Positions 21,091 through 32,086 are shown, counted from the stretch's first letter. The stretch: DNA of 64,000 bases from Pelagomonas calceolata (GCA_918797485.1 CAKKNE010000004.1:4464001-4528000); one strand, 5' to 3'. Notes: a model not told the origin generated them from the sequence alone. Numbers and translations are program-made.

Positions 21091-22851
21091 ATGTCGGACA
21101 GCCGCGTCGACGTAGAACAGCCGTCGAGCTGGGAGGTGCGCTGGAAGGGTCTAACGTTCAAAGTACCGGACAAAACCAATGGGCAGAAGACGATCCTGGA
21201 CGATTGTTCGGGCGCCGTGCGCGGCGGGCAGGTCTGCGGCGTCCTCGGGCCGTCCGGCAGCGGCAAGACGACGCTGCTCGATGCCCTGGCGGGCCGCATC
21301 GACGGATCCCGCAAAGGACGGGTGTTAGAGGGAGACATCGCGGGCTGCGAGCGCTGCGCGTACGTCCAGCAAGAGGAGGCCTTAGTCGGAGTGCTCACGA
21401 CGAAGGAGACGCTGCACACGGCCGCGGCGTTGGTCGGCGGCGCCGCGGCGCGCCAACGAGCCGACGCGCTGCTCGACGAGCTCGGGCTGACGAGCTGTGC
21501 GGACGTCATCGTCGGCACGATCCTGTTGAAGGGTCTCAGTGGAGGCCAGAAGCGCCGCCTGTCTATCGCGGTAGAGCTCGTGGCCGAACCCAAGACGCTG
21601 CTCCTCGACGAACCTACTTCGGGACTGGATTCCGCCTCGGCGCTCGCCGTCCTGGAGAAGGTCAAGGCCGTCGCGTCGTCGTCGGCGGTCGCCGTCGTGC
21701 TCACGCTGCATCAGCCGTCGCACGCGGCGTGGCAGACGTTGGATCGCGTCTCGTTCATGGCGAGAGGGCGAGTCTGCTACTTTGGGGATGATGCCGGCCT
21801 CAAAACGTTCCTAGCTTCCGCTGATTCCCCGGTGCCCGGTAACCGCGACGTCGCCGAGTACGTGCTGTCGCTGACGAACGAGGACTTTCCCGGCCACGGG
21901 GATGTGGATTCGATTGTGGCCAAATTTCGGGAGACGCGAGAAGGCGATGGCGTTGTCGAAGGCTCCGCGGCGCCGCCGCGCCGCCGCGCCGGTTTCTTGA
22001 CACGCTTTGCCGTGCTGTGCGGCCGCGGCTTCCGCGAGCTGATCCGAGACCCGGGGGTCATCATGGTCCGCTTGGCGATGTACGCGATGCTGTCTGCGTT
22101 GATCGGAGCGATGTACGCGAACGTGGGAGACGACAAGGACCAGGAGTCCGTCGTGGCGCGCGTCTCCGTCTTGTTCTACGTGGCGGCGTTTATGGTGTTC
22201 ATGAGCGTCGCGGTGCTGCCGTTCGTCATGCTCCAGCGGGATGTGTTCGTGAAGGAGCGGATGAATGGCCATTATGGGGTAATGGAGTACGTGCTGGCGC
22301 GCTTCGTCGTGGCTGTTCCTGGGGTGGCTTTGCTGGCCATCGTCACGACGCTGCTCGTCGTCTTTCCCGCCAAGCTGAACGGTCCGGTGATCTACGGCCT
22401 CGACCTGTTCGTTTCACTACTCGTAGCCGAAGGGTTTATGTCCCTTGTCGCCGCTTGTGTCCCCCACTACATTATCGGCATCGCGTTAGCGGCAGGCATC
22501 TTCGGGTTTCACATGCTGTGTGAAGGGTTCTTCAAGGTCAAGTCAGAGATTCCAGACTACCTCAAGTAAGTGCCATCGACGCGGCTCGTCGCTCACCGCC
22601 CACGTCCGCGCAGGTGGGGCTACTACATCGCCTTCCACTCGTACACGTTCCGTATATTTATGCACAACGAGTTCAACCCGATCAACAACCTCGACTGCAA
22701 GCCGTTCTGCGACGGGGAAGAGGTACTACGCTTCTACGATATGGGCGACGTCGACGTGGCCGCGGACTTCGGCGTGCTCATCGGCTTCGCCGTATTCTTT
22801 CAGTTGTGCTTCGCTGTGGTCTTGTACAAGTTCCACACCGGGCGGCGCTGA
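21091..22851 (+). CDS. ABCG-type half-transporter
   Basis: Exons 21091-22565 and 22614-22851 give 570 residues. The nucleotide-binding domain is first: Walker A GPSGSGKTT, signature LSGGQKRRL, Walker B TLLLDEPTSGLD, and H-loop LTLHQPSH. Six predicted transmembrane helices follow, the order typical of ABCG (White) exporters, which dimerise to move lipids, sterols or other hydrophobic compounds. The 48-nt intron has a GTAAGT donor and contains GCCATCGACGCG, but no target duplication. The last exon supplies the long luminal loop and last helix. Confidence 0.92.
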
Positions 22852-22878
22852 GCTAAGTATGTGTATGATAACTCAAGT

Positions 22879-22897
22879 GCTAGTATGTCACGCTAGC
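22879..22897 (+). promoter_or_regulatory. GCTAG palindromic upstream element, copy 7 (short)
   Basis: GCTAGTATGTCACGCTAGC, 28 bp after the ABCG stop and 220 bp before the epimerase ATG, same orientation. Confidence 0.5.
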
Positions 22898-23116
22898 CCC
22901 ATTCGCATAAAGCGTCGCTCTTCAGCCGTCGCAGCCGGCACACATAGCTCGTACAAGTGGTCTGGTGGCATTTTTCACAAGCCTTTGTACCATAGATACC
23001 ACGCCTAGCGCGCACGGCCCGTGCTCTCGCGTTCAGAGCACGTCAACCTGGGAGAGCGAGTCAGGCCCTCAACACCGACTGCAACACCGACGCTGTCGCC
23101 GCAGCCTTAGTAAACT

Positions 23117-24607
23117 ATGTCCGCGCTCGACGCCAGCACCCCCGACGCCACCGCCGAAAAGACACCCATCGTCGTCACGGGAGTGGCGGGCTTCATCGGC
23201 TCGCACTGCGCCGAGCGCTTACTCGAGAGAGGAGAAACGGTCATCGGCATCGATGAAGTTAATGATTACTACGACGTCAAGGTCAAGGAGCAGAATGTCG
23301 CTCTCCTACGGAAGAAAGGCTCTAGCAAGTTCGCCTTCTACCGCGGCGACATCTGCGACAAAAAACTATTGGAAACGATCTGGGCGACGCACGGCAAGCC
23401 CCGGAGGGTCGTCCACATGGCCGCGCGGGCGGGCGTGCGGCCTTCGATCGATGATCCCTTCGTGTATGTCCATTCGAATGTCGAAGGGACGACTAGGTTA
23501 CTGGAAATCGCGGCCAAATACGGGAGTGACTCCTTCGTGTTTGCTTCATCCAGCAGTGTCTATGGTGGCTCGACAGCAACGACCTTCTCGGAGGCTGATG
23601 CTGTTGATCATCCCGTCTCCCCGTACGCGGCGACGAAGAAGGCTTGTGAGTTACTCGCCTATACGTACCACCACTTGTACAACTTGCACATTGCGGCTTT
23701 GCGGTTCTTCACGGTGTTCGGGCCGCGCGGCCGGCCGGACATGGCCCCTCTGAAATTTGTCGATAAAATCTCGAGAGGCGTACCCATCCAGCAGTTCGGC
23801 GACGGTACCTCTTCGAGGGACTATACCTATGTCGACGACGTGGTGCAGGGCATCATCCTAGCCCTAGATACTCCTGCTGGTTATCAGGTCTACAACCTCG
23901 GGAACGGCTCTCCCACGAAGCTCACGGATTTTATATCGTTAGTAGAAAAGGAAACAGGAAAGAAGGCTTCGATCGAGTTACTCCCGGAGCAGCCCGGCGA
24001 CGTCCCCAGGACCTGCGCGGACATCTCGAAAGCCAGAAAGATGCTGGGGTATGACCCGAAGACGCCGTTCGCCGACGGGATCCGGAAGCTCGTGGAATGG
24101 TACCGAGAAGCGCATCCGCACGTCGGCGAGACGCCGGAGTGCATCGCGCGGGCGGCGATGGAGCGACGGTTGATGGCGGCGGCGCGTCGCAAAGATAGAG
24201 AACAGATGCTCGATCCGGAATTGCTTACGCTGTTCCGGGCTGCCCGTCAAAGCAGAGGGAACGGGCGCGATCGAGCCCATACGGTCGGTCGGTCGAATCC
24301 TTCTACCTTGCGGCCGAGGATCACGTCCAGATCTTTTGATGACCTTTGTTTGCTGGAGCGGTCGGCTTCGGAACGGCCGCCTTCACCCGTAGGCGAAGCG
24401 CGAGCCGGCAAATTGCAGAGGGATGTGTTACAGGGCTTTGTGGAAACGGTTCGAGAAAAGCCGACGCACCCCTCGATCCCTACGCTAGCCATGGTCCGCG
24501 CGTCTCGAAGTTCGGCCCTCTCGCTGCGGTCGCCGAAGATGGCCGACGTCTTCGCGCCGACGCCGCCCACGAACCCGACGTCGTTCAAGCACGGTCCGGC
24601 GCCGTGA
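23117..24607 (+). CDS. UDP-glucuronate 4-epimerase-like SDR enzyme
   Basis: The 496-residue protein has an extended-SDR domain in residues ~15-335. The NAD-binding loop reads TGVAGFIGSH, the catalytic pair is in SSSVYGG and SPYAATKKACE (YxxxK), and RFFTVFGPRGRPDMA and EQPGDVPRTCAD are typical of UDP-glucuronate epimerases. These convert UDP-glucuronate to UDP-galacturonate for polysaccharide synthesis. A ~150-residue basic, Ser-rich tail after the enzyme domain is unusual; its function is unknown. No N-terminal membrane anchor is visible, unlike plant GAE enzymes. Confidence 0.88.
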   Translation: MSALDASTPDATAEKTPIVVTGVAGFIGSHCAERLLERGETVIGIDEVNDYYDVKVKEQNVALLRKKGSSKFAFYRGDICDKKLLETIWATHGKPRRVVHMAARAGVRPSIDDPFVYVHSNVEGTTRLLEIAAKYGSDSFVFASSSSVYGGSTATTFSEADAVDHPVSPYAATKKACELLAYTYHHLYNLHIAALRFFTVFGPRGRPDMAPLKFVDKISRGVPIQQFGDGTSSRDYTYVDDVVQGIILALDTPAGYQVYNLGNGSPTKLTDFISLVEKETGKKASIELLPEQPGDVPRTCADISKARKMLGYDPKTPFADGIRKLVEWYREAHPHVGETPECIARAAMERRLMAAARRKDREQMLDPELLTLFRAARQSRGNGRDRAHTVGRSNPSTLRPRITSRSFDDLCLLERSASERPPSPVGEARAGKLQRDVLQGFVETVREKPTHPSIPTLAMVRASRSSALSLRSPKMADVFAPTPPTNPTSFKHGPAP

Positions 24608-25163
24608 TCCCATCCCCGCGCGCGAGCGCGCCCCCACCGAGTATAGATGTGGTTCTTGTTATTTCACGAGGAGGGCGCGGCGATGGCGTGCGGAGGGATG
24701 CTCGTGGTCCGCCGTCCCGCGCGTTTTTGCTTTGAGCAGCATTCTGGCTGAAAATCGTGCTACGTGGCCTTGTAAACATCCCGAGACAGATGGTCGGCGC
24801 GGGTCCGCGCGGGCCCGCGGCGGCCGCCGCTGGGGCGCATCCACCGTGGCCGCTGTCAGAGTGCTTTGCCTCGCGCCGTCGCCGCAATCCTGCGCCTAAG
24901 TGGTGCTCGGAGTAGCTCAGTACGATCGTCTTACGCCAGCGATAGGTCGAAATCCAGCTATACGCTGCTATACGCTTCGCAGAGCTGGGTTTTGCTGTTC
25001 AAGCAAATCCAGCCTCCAGTACGTCGGCGAGCCCTAGGTCTGCGGTGACGCTGCCACCGATTCGCTGTCGCAGCACCCCTGGCCAGCGACCCGCCTGACT
25101 TGTGCTGCAAACGAGCTCAATTACCACTCGTACGGCCGAAGATATTCTCGCGCCCTCGTCACC
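24608..25163. other. Intergenic with introner core
   Basis: No gene seen. GCGCGGCGATGGCGTG (24675-24690) is an introner core 68 bp after the epimerase stop. Confidence 0.5.
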
Positions 25164-25988
25164 ATGTCGGCCTCGGTCATCAAGGGTTATGCGAGAGCGT
25201 CCAGTATGGACGAGCTCGACGTTGTGGGCAGTATCATGACCATCGGTCCCAGTGTCATCATGGGCTTGACTTGTCTCTACCTACGGCAGGCCATCACCGC
25301 CAACCTATGTTTCCACGCGTTCATGTTATTCGCCATACTCACAAGTGGATGGTCCTTATCAGGGCCAAAAAACAGAATACTACACCGGGAAGGGTCCTTC
25401 GCGGAGCTCCCAATGCCGCAGGAAAAGCATCGAGCTCGTAGATACGGTTTTGCCATGTTTTCCGTTGGTGTGTCACTGTACTTCGTCTGCCGCTTCCTGA
25501 GCGCGCCGGGCGAGTACCTTGGGGTGAACCGCTTGGAGCTGCGGCAGACGCTGGATGAATTCGGCGTCGACCGACTAGATCGGATGCTCGTCTTCTCCCT
25601 CTACTTTAGCTTCCTGAACCCGTGGCTGGAAGAGGTGTTCTGGCGGCAAGTGGTCCGGTGGCGCTTACGGCTAGCTGCTGCTTCTGTGTGTGGGAAGGAC
25701 TGTCCCCAATCCCGAGTCAAGTCGGCGTGTCGCCACGCGGATGTTTTTTCGGCTGTAGCCTACTCGGCGTACCACTCAGTTATTATCAGTCAATTGATGC
25801 CGGCGTGGTTCAACCTGGGAGTGGCCTTCCCCTTCTTGGCCGGGCTGGCGCATGTCCTCAACAGGGTCGCCGATAGCCCGCGACTGGGCGTCGATGCTTG
25901 TGTGGCTCTACATGCCGGCTTGGACGCGTCGGCGGCGTTCTGGATCCTGGACCTGCGGTTCGGGTTTCTGGACGGGGCGTTTCCCTGA
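25164..25988 (+). CDS. CPBP-family intramembrane metalloprotease (Rce1/Abi-like)
   Basis: The 274-residue protein has about seven predicted transmembrane segments. The three motifs of CPBP proteases appear in order: NPWLEEVFWRQ (EExxxR, residues ~155-160), AYSAYHSVII (conserved His) and LHAGLDASAAF (His plus Asp in the place of the usual Asn). Eukaryotic members include RCE1, which removes the AAX tripeptide from prenylated proteins, and plastid members of unknown substrate. The sequence is too divergent to assign to RCE1. Confidence 0.8.
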   Translation: MSASVIKGYARASSMDELDVVGSIMTIGPSVIMGLTCLYLRQAITANLCFHAFMLFAILTSGWSLSGPKNRILHREGSFAELPMPQEKHRARRYGFAMFSVGVSLYFVCRFLSAPGEYLGVNRLELRQTLDEFGVDRLDRMLVFSLYFSFLNPWLEEVFWRQVVRWRLRLAAASVCGKDCPQSRVKSACRHADVFSAVAYSAYHSVIISQLMPAWFNLGVAFPFLAGLAHVLNRVADSPRLGVDACVALHAGLDASAAFWILDLRFGFLDGAFP

Positions 25989-26060
25989 TTATTTGTTTGT
26001 TGCCGAGTCCGCCGCCTCTAGAAGTGCGTAAGAAGAGAGACTCAATTTTCTTATAAACAC

Positions 26061-26756
26061 CTATCCATCGCGACTCGGATACAACTCGTAGAACTCCTGT
26101 TGCAGTTCTGCCCAGTCGGATTCGCCTCGCGACTGGCGCTCCTGGGCTTTTCCGTGCCATGTTTGCAGGCACTCGCCCTTGTGCGCGCGCCAGTGCTCGC
26201 GCTGGCACGTCTCATCGCAGTACCGCGCATCTTCGCACCCAGAGCAAACCCAAAGCCGCGGTTCCGAAAGATCATATTGCTTTCCGCAGCCCCAACAAAG
26301 GCGCCGCCGGAGGCGCGGCCAGTACTTTCGGACGCGGGGCCATCGCTTGACGAGCTTAATGAGCTCTTCATTCCCAATGCCGTCTCCGGCAGCGCTTTTC
26401 GTCAAATACTCGCCCATGGTTTTCTTGTCGTCTTCGTCTATTGTAACTTGTCTCGTTAAAGCCGCGAGTGCCTGGATGCATCGCGCGTCTTCGTAGATTT
26501 TCACTTCTTCATTGTCGTCCCTTGGCGGTACGGCCGCGATGGCGGCCCGGAACTCCGCCTCGGCGGCCGCGATGACGGCTCGTCGGCGTCGTCGCTCGTG
26601 CGTCGCCGCACAAATCCAGGGCCTCGCCTCGCCCTCTTCTTCCTTAAAGGCGTAGCCCTTGAGAAAATCAAGCGCGTCGCGCTTGGCGGCGTCGGCCTCT
26701 CTGGTGTCTATATGCGCCCACTTGTCCGTCCGCTTTCGCCTAGACTTCTTCCCCAT
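26061..26756 (-). CDS. MYND zinc-finger protein
   Basis: The 231-residue protein starts at the ATG at 26756. The N-terminal region is basic and helical. A MYND finger occupies residues ~155-200, with CWGC, VCSGC, ARYC, CQREHW and HKGEC supplying the eight zinc ligands. MYND fingers bind proline-rich peptides. No SET or other catalytic domain is present, so an adaptor role is likely. Confidence 0.85.
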   Translation of the reverse strand: MGKKSRRKRTDKWAHIDTREADAAKRDALDFLKGYAFKEEEGEARPWICAATHERRRRRAVIAAAEAEFRAAIAAVPPRDDNEEVKIYEDARCIQALAALTRQVTIDEDDKKTMGEYLTKSAAGDGIGNEELIKLVKRWPRVRKYWPRLRRRLCWGCGKQYDLSEPRLWVCSGCEDARYCDETCQREHWRAHKGECLQTWHGKAQERQSRGESDWAELQQEFYELYPSRDG

Positions 26757-26847
26757 GGTCGCCACAAGAAGCTAGTGAATTGCGGGCTAAACAGAGGGCT
26801 TGAGCGGGACCTACAGGACTTTTTTTAGACTGGAACCTTGCTTGAGG

Positions 26848-26870
26848 CTAGCGGACTGTAACACACTAGG
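26848..26870 (-). promoter_or_regulatory. GCTAG palindromic upstream element, copy 8
   Basis: Minus-strand orientation, 92 bp before the MYND gene ATG and 222 bp before the divergent gene at 27092. The rest of 26757-27091 shows no gene. Confidence 0.6.
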
Positions 26871-27091
26871 CGTCCCTAGGAAGCAGCAATCGAGGCACAG
26901 CTTTTGAGCCGTGCATCGCACCAGCTGTGGCACGTATACATTGGGCAAAGCACCAGCGCATCGCTGCACGCAGCATAATCACCGCTGGCCAACGCGCCAG
27001 CGAGTGCCCACGTGAAACAAAGCTACAAAGCTACCTAGGTAGGCAGCTGCAGCCCCTAAACAGTGCTGCGCGACGCCCGGAAACAAAAGAA

Positions 27092-27574
27092 ATGGCCGAC
27101 GACGACGCTTTAAATGATGACCCCGAGTCCGGCGCTGATGCGAACCCCTGCGCCACGTCAAATTTACAAGCGTTCCTCGAGCGGTATGGAATGCTCGCGA
27201 TCATCGTTTACGGCTGCATCAGTCTTAGTGTTTTTTGCGCCATTTATGCGGCCTTGGTCTTCGGCGCCGACGCGGGCCCGGTCCTGCGCTATTTTGGCTT
27301 CTCGGAGGCGGCGTCCAAGGGCACGACCTTCGTGCTCGCCATCGCCCTCACAAAATTGTTAGTACCAATAAAACTCCCGATCGCGGCCTACATCGTCGTG
27401 CACATTTCGAGGGAGAGGGAGCGGCGGCGGCGGCGCGACGACGCGGAGCTGCGCGGCCTGCTCGACGATGACGACGAATTGACGCGCGAGCGGCTCTTCG
27501 AGGAGCTCGGGGAAGATGAGCTCGAGAAGGAAAAAGCTAGAGCGGCGGCGGCGGCGCCGGCGATCCACGTGTGA
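27092..27574 (+). CDS. DUF1279 (FAM210-like) membrane protein
   Basis: The 160-residue protein starts at the ATG at 27092. Residues ~25-105 match DUF1279: LERYGMLAIIVYGCISL, then FGADAGPVLRYFG, then two helices ending IKLPIAAYIVVHISR. A strongly charged C-terminal helix follows. FAM210A/B proteins with this domain are mitochondrial inner-membrane proteins; an organellar location is plausible here though no clear presequence is seen. Confidence 0.8.
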   Translation: MADDDALNDDPESGADANPCATSNLQAFLERYGMLAIIVYGCISLSVFCAIYAALVFGADAGPVLRYFGFSEAASKGTTFVLAIALTKLLVPIKLPIAAYIVVHISRERERRRRRDDAELRGLLDDDDELTRERLFEELGEDELEKEKARAAAAAPAIHV

Positions 27575-27607
27575 CTGTGAGTTGTGTAACTGTGCGTAGA
27601 ATACTTT

Positions 27608-27624
27608 GTCGCGTCGATGGCGTG
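27608..27624 (+). repeat. Introner core motif after stop codon
   Basis: GTCGCGTCGATGGCGTG lies 34 bp after the DUF1279 stop. It is preceded by CTGTGCGTAGAATACTTTG, which resembles an introner 5' terminus. Confidence 0.5.
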
Positions 27625-27806
27625 AAGGGCTGCGTCTTGGCGCAAGTGCTGCGTGTACTAGCCGCGTTGCTTTGCTTGGAGCTAGGCTGCCTGTGCCACA
27701 AGCCGACGCGGCCCATACGACGTCGCCCCGAGTGTTGCGTGTTCTGCGGTCGTCGACGGGGACTAGGACCAAAAGAAAAGTACGACGACATATATTTATA
27801 CAATGA

Positions 27807-30800
27807 CTAGAGGCTCCCCGCGGACTTGACCCGTCTCGCTTCCGGGACCGTCATCGACGCGCTGCCAAGCGCGTGGCCGAAGCTCCGCCTCCGCACCTCG
27901 TCCTGGTGCTCGTGTAATTTATCAATGGACACGGAGCGACTCAACCCAATGCGCTCCTCGATCTTCGACTCCAACCGCTGGATACGTAGTAAAGAAGCCT
28001 CAATATTCGAAACCACGACGGCCTCCAGGTCCTCGTCCTGCTCGTCGACCTCCGGCATGACGTTCGTGCCCAGGGACATGGACTCCGACCGCGACTCGCT
28101 ATCACTGTGCTCCGACGGCGCTCGTACCGTCGACTGCTTCTCGATATCGTCGTCCTTCTTCTCGTCTAGACCTCTTACTAGATCTCTGAAACTGTGCGAA
28201 CACGACGCCAAGGCACCTAGAACGAACACCGGGGCTGCCGAGAGAAGGGCGCCCATCTTGGCCTGACTCTCCCACTTTGCATCGTCTGGGAAGGCCTCGC
28301 CCGCAATGAATAACGACACCGTAAGACCGACAGAAGAAATGACACCAGCCAGCACCAAGTGTCGCAATTGCATGCCTTCCGGGCGGTCGAAGCCGAGGTA
28401 TGAAGCAATGAGACTTCCAGCGGTCATCCCCAACGTCTTGCCAATGAGTAAACCCAGCAGCACTACAAAACTAAACCCACCGGTCTCGCCGACATCAACC
28501 CCGGCATTCACCGCCCCGAACGCGAATAACACGAAAAAATCCACGAAGCCCTTCACGCTTTCCTCGAAGTCGTGCAGCGGACTCAGGTGCGAGTGCTCCT
28601 CGTCCTTGGTCTCGTGGTAGGCGAGGTTGCCCGGCGACAGGGCCGCCTGGGGCTTGGCGAAGGAGTTGACCTGCGCGGAGCATCGCGGTCGCTCGACGCG
28701 GTCCGATGTGGCATCGCGTCGACGGCGTCCTGATGACCACGTAGACTCTCGTGGGATCGCGACGATGGCGTGGAGGCGCCGCGGTCCCGTGGCGACGCCA
28801 TCGACGCGACCGCTGTCTCTCTGACACGCCGCGACGGCCCCGACGCGGTCCGAATTCACTCAAAATCACCACGGGACGCCGCGAGCGCGCCATCTTCATG
28901 ATCGCGTCCTCCTCCTCGTCGGGCTCGATCTCGATCGGCATGAACGGGACGACGAAAACTAAGGCCAATGAGGGGTGGACGCAGGACCACAGTAACCCGC
29001 ACCAGGCCAAGGGTCCCGCGAGTACCACGTAAGCCTCCCACCGCGAGCACTTGAACCGCCTCAGGACGTACGCGACGACCATCGCCGCCAGGACTAACCC
29101 GAGGTAGCCGTACTCGCAGCCGCCCCCCTCACTAGGATAGGCCACCGCGATGATGATGAGGCCGATGCCATCATCCACAACGGCACAAAGCAGCAAGTAG
29201 TTGATCGCCGCGTGGCCGACGCCGAAAACACAAACCGCGGCCACCCACGCTATTGAGATGTCCGTCGCCGTCGGGATGCCCCAGCCTTTCGAGAGTGGTT
29301 CAAAGTCTTCTGCTATCATTCCAGAAGATGTAAAGACCCACAGGATCACGAAGTAGGCTAGGATTGGACCTACTACACCACCGACCGTGCCACATAAAGG
29401 GTTCACCGCTCGCCGACCCGGTGGGTATAATGAACCACCCGGTTGAAACGCTTCAGCGATTTCCTTCACGGCCAACCCGAAGAACAACGTCATTAAGACA
29501 TCGTTTATTAAAAAATGCAGCGTGACGTCGTGGCCGTGCACCGACAGGCCAAACAAGGTAGGATGGGGCTCGCCCTCAAACAACCTACGACGATGCGACG
29601 CAGCACCGGCCCACCGCTCGTACTGGTTCGGCGACGTGTTCTTCGCCACTAATGCCACGCAGATGCCCAGGATGAGTGGTAACGCGTATTTCTGGACAAA
29701 CACGAGGATCGAGGCCAACGATACGCCGCGCGTGAACACGTCCTGCTGCCTTTGTAAAAACTTCTGTTTCTGGTCCGGGAAGGCCACCCTCAGGAAAACG
29801 CCGCCCCTCCTGCTCACGATCTCGCCGTGGTTCTCATCCAGTATTTCCCCCCTCGCGATGGCTTCGCGCTCCTTCTTCTCCTGCTCCTGGCGCCGTTTCT
29901 CGTTCTCCTCCTCCTCTTTCAATTTGGCCAATTGGTCGAAGATGCGCTTCGCCCGTCGGTCGACGGTTTTGCTAGAAGGTCGACTTGTCTGAGGTAACAC
30001 CCTTAAAGCTTTCAGGCGGTGGTCGATGGCATCCAACAGGTCCTTCGCTCGACTACAATTATAGGCCACCTGCACGACGGAGTCGTCCTGGAGCATCGCG
30101 GCGGCCGCGGCGCCCATCTCGACCTGTGTGGGAATCAAATTTACGGCGCGTTCGTACGCCATCGACGCGACGCCTGCTCGATGGCGTGGCGGTGCCGGTT
30201 CCTCACCGCTCGACAGAGCCAGGTGCACCCGACACACTGGTTGATTTCCACGCAGATGTCGACGTGCTGGTCGTGCTGCTTGCGCTTGTACTCCGACGTG
30301 ATGACGCCCTCTCTCCTCCCAAGGACGAGCACGATAAACCGAGCGTGCAATTGCTGGTGCCTGTTCTTCCTACGGGGTTTAAGGCCCGGCCGCGCCGGCG
30401 AATTGAGAGGCGAGTTGAGGGGAGACGAGTCGGCCTCCAATTCATCTATATCGACGTGCTCCTCCAGGCCCGTGTTCGTCGGCTGTCGCAACCGCACCAA
30501 CGCCACAACGTCTTGGGTCGTGAACGCGAAGTCGTCATCAATAAGAATGTGGACGGCCTCTTCCTCGGCGTCGGGCTTCAGCGTGTCCTCGGCTTGCACC
30601 AGGGCGGCCTTCAGTCGGTCGGACTTCTGCTTCTTCACCTTGTCGAGATCTCTAGAAGCCTGCGCGGCGAGCGACGCGTGAGTTGCCATCGAGCAGGCGC
30701 AGTCGCGGGGGTGATTTCCGCGCAGCTCACGACTGGAGGGCAGGAATCATGTTCTGAATCATCTAGTGACTTGAGGGACTTGTTCGACTTGCCCGCGCCG

Positions 30801-31549
30801 AAGAGGTTCGTCAAAGACCGGTTCCGAGAACGCGATCGTCTGAATGAAGATTGGGAAGCCACTTCGTCGTCTTCCCCCAACGTCTCGAGCGGCCCCCGCG
30901 GCAGTTTTTGCAACTCGCCCTCCTTCTCGGCCTCTCGTAGCTTCCGTTCCTTCTCCTTCAGGGCCTTCAATTCATCGTCATGTTCCACACATTTTCTTCT
31001 GTTGAGATGGTTCGTGAGGGTTCGTAGAGCCCCGTCCCGGTCCTGCTCGTGCAAGGCACCGTCCCGGATCAGATGCTCGACGATCTCCAGAGCTACCGGT
31101 TCCAATGCGCGTCGTGAATCATCATCTTGCGAACCAACATCTAGGATAACTAGATCCTCGTGCAAGCAGTCCCGGAACGCGAGCATGCCGAAAATCGAGA
31201 TCGAGGGCAAGTGGGCCTTCGTCCACTTGCGCTCCTTGCCCGTGATCAAATCTTCCTCTAGCCCGTAGTTGTACCGCTTCGTCTCGTGCCACTCGTCGCC
31301 CCTTAGTTCATGTAACTCCACAAATAAATGCTTTTTCTTGAACATTGTGAGGTTCAGTTCTTTTTCTTTGTCCTCCCGTATTTCTTCCGACTCCACGGAC
31401 GGTCCTAGTGTCAATGCCGGCAAGGGTGGCGGCGGCGGCCTCGAATCCATGATGTTGTCCGCCGGCGGCGGCGTGCTGCCGGGCGGCGGCGTCGGCGGCC
31501 GGACGTAGAGCGGCGGGCGGCCGTGGTGCGGGGCCTTGGTCTCCTCCAT
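27807..31549 (-). CDS. Band 3 cytoplasmic domain fused to NhaA Na+/H+ antiporter
   Basis: Four exons (31549-30731, 30659-30264, 30123-28873, 28670-27807) join to 1,109 residues. After a Pro-rich start, residues ~70-460 carry the signature segments of the SLC4 (anion exchanger) cytosolic domain in order: LFVELHELRGDEWHET, KWTKAHLPSISIFGMLAFRD, HILIDDDFAF, ARFIVLVLG and AAAMLQDDSVVQVAYN with RAKDLLDAIDHRLKALRVLP. Instead of an SLC4 transporter, a bacterial-type NhaA domain follows from ~545: PTATDISIAW and the ion-binding pair in CAVVDDGIGLIIIA are intact, and the last exon carries the remaining helices (FGAVNAGVD, GVISSVGLTVSLFIAGEAF). A Ser-rich cytosolic tail ends it. It should be a regulated Na+/H+ antiporter; the membrane is unknown. 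Exon limits of the third intron are the least certain. Confidence 0.88.
28671..28872 (-). mobile_element. Compound introner-like intron (third intron of the fusion gene)
   Basis: The ~202-nt intron contains three opposed introner cores (around 28708, 28765 and 28800) and a repeated CGGACCGCGTCG on the minus strand at both ends, as if one element had inserted in or beside another. The acceptor at 28671 is clear; the donor could be 28872 or 28869. Confidence 0.55.
30124..30263 (-). mobile_element. Introner-like intron in the fusion gene, 7/8 duplication
   Basis: On the minus strand the intron starts GTCGACAT and the next exon starts GTCGAGAT. The element between runs from CTGCGTGGAAATCAACC to TTTGATTCCCACACAG; these ends are inverted repeats. 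The inner hairpin is CACGCCATCG against CGATGGCGT. The exon join reads QHDQH-VEMGAAAAAMLQDD, which fits the SLC4 domain alignment. Confidence 0.85.
30660..30730 (-). mobile_element. Probable old introner (first intron of the fusion gene)
   Basis: The 71-nt intron has a GTGAGC donor, then CTGCGCGGAAATCACCCC, matching the introner 5' end, and CTGCTCGATGGC, matching the core. The duplication is no longer recognisable, suggesting an older insertion. Confidence 0.6.
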
Positions 31550-31911
31550 GGCTCGCCCCTGGTATTCTCTGAGCTAAGGCAGCTGTGGGCTTGCTCTTTC
31601 TTCGGCTCGTCGCGGCACCGCTGCTGCGGAATGCTATGAGCTGTGTGCTATGGGCTGTGGTGGCTATTTCCTGTGGGGCGCGGCACTTGCTCGCTCGGCG
31701 GACCGCGGCACCGCTGCGTCGTATGCTGCGCCGTGTGCACGCGCTGCGTGACCGCTCGGGGCAGCGTCGGCGTGCGTCAATGGCTCTTTTGTGAGAGAGG
31801 GCAGGAATTTGGTTGACGGCAACCTCGGCAGCGGCCGCGGGCGCGTCGCCAGCGACTCCCCGCGGCCGCGGAGGCGTGTGACGTCGTGCTACGCGCGCGC
31901 GGGCAGGGATT

Positions 31912-31929
31912 CTAGTATCTCGCAGCTAG
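31912..31929 (+). promoter_or_regulatory. GCTAG palindromic upstream element, copy 9 (short)
   Basis: CTAGTATCTCGCAGCTAG, 158 bp before the KEA ATG, same orientation. The divergent spacer 31550-32086 holds no gene. Confidence 0.5.
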
Positions 31930-32086
31930 GTGAGCCCACTTTTTGACAGCACCCACAGCAAGCGCAGCGGCCATAGCTATGCAGCGCAGTCTCCAGATGG
32001 ATCACAAATAAGCAGCGCAAGCGTTGTGAAACGGAGCGATAAGTGATAACGCGCGCAAGCCAACTGAAACTTGTCAGTGGGTAAGC

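Noticed and set aside
31585-31794. Short plus-strand open frame between the divergent antiporter genes
   Set aside because: Arg/Ala-rich composition and no features; probably promoter DNA.
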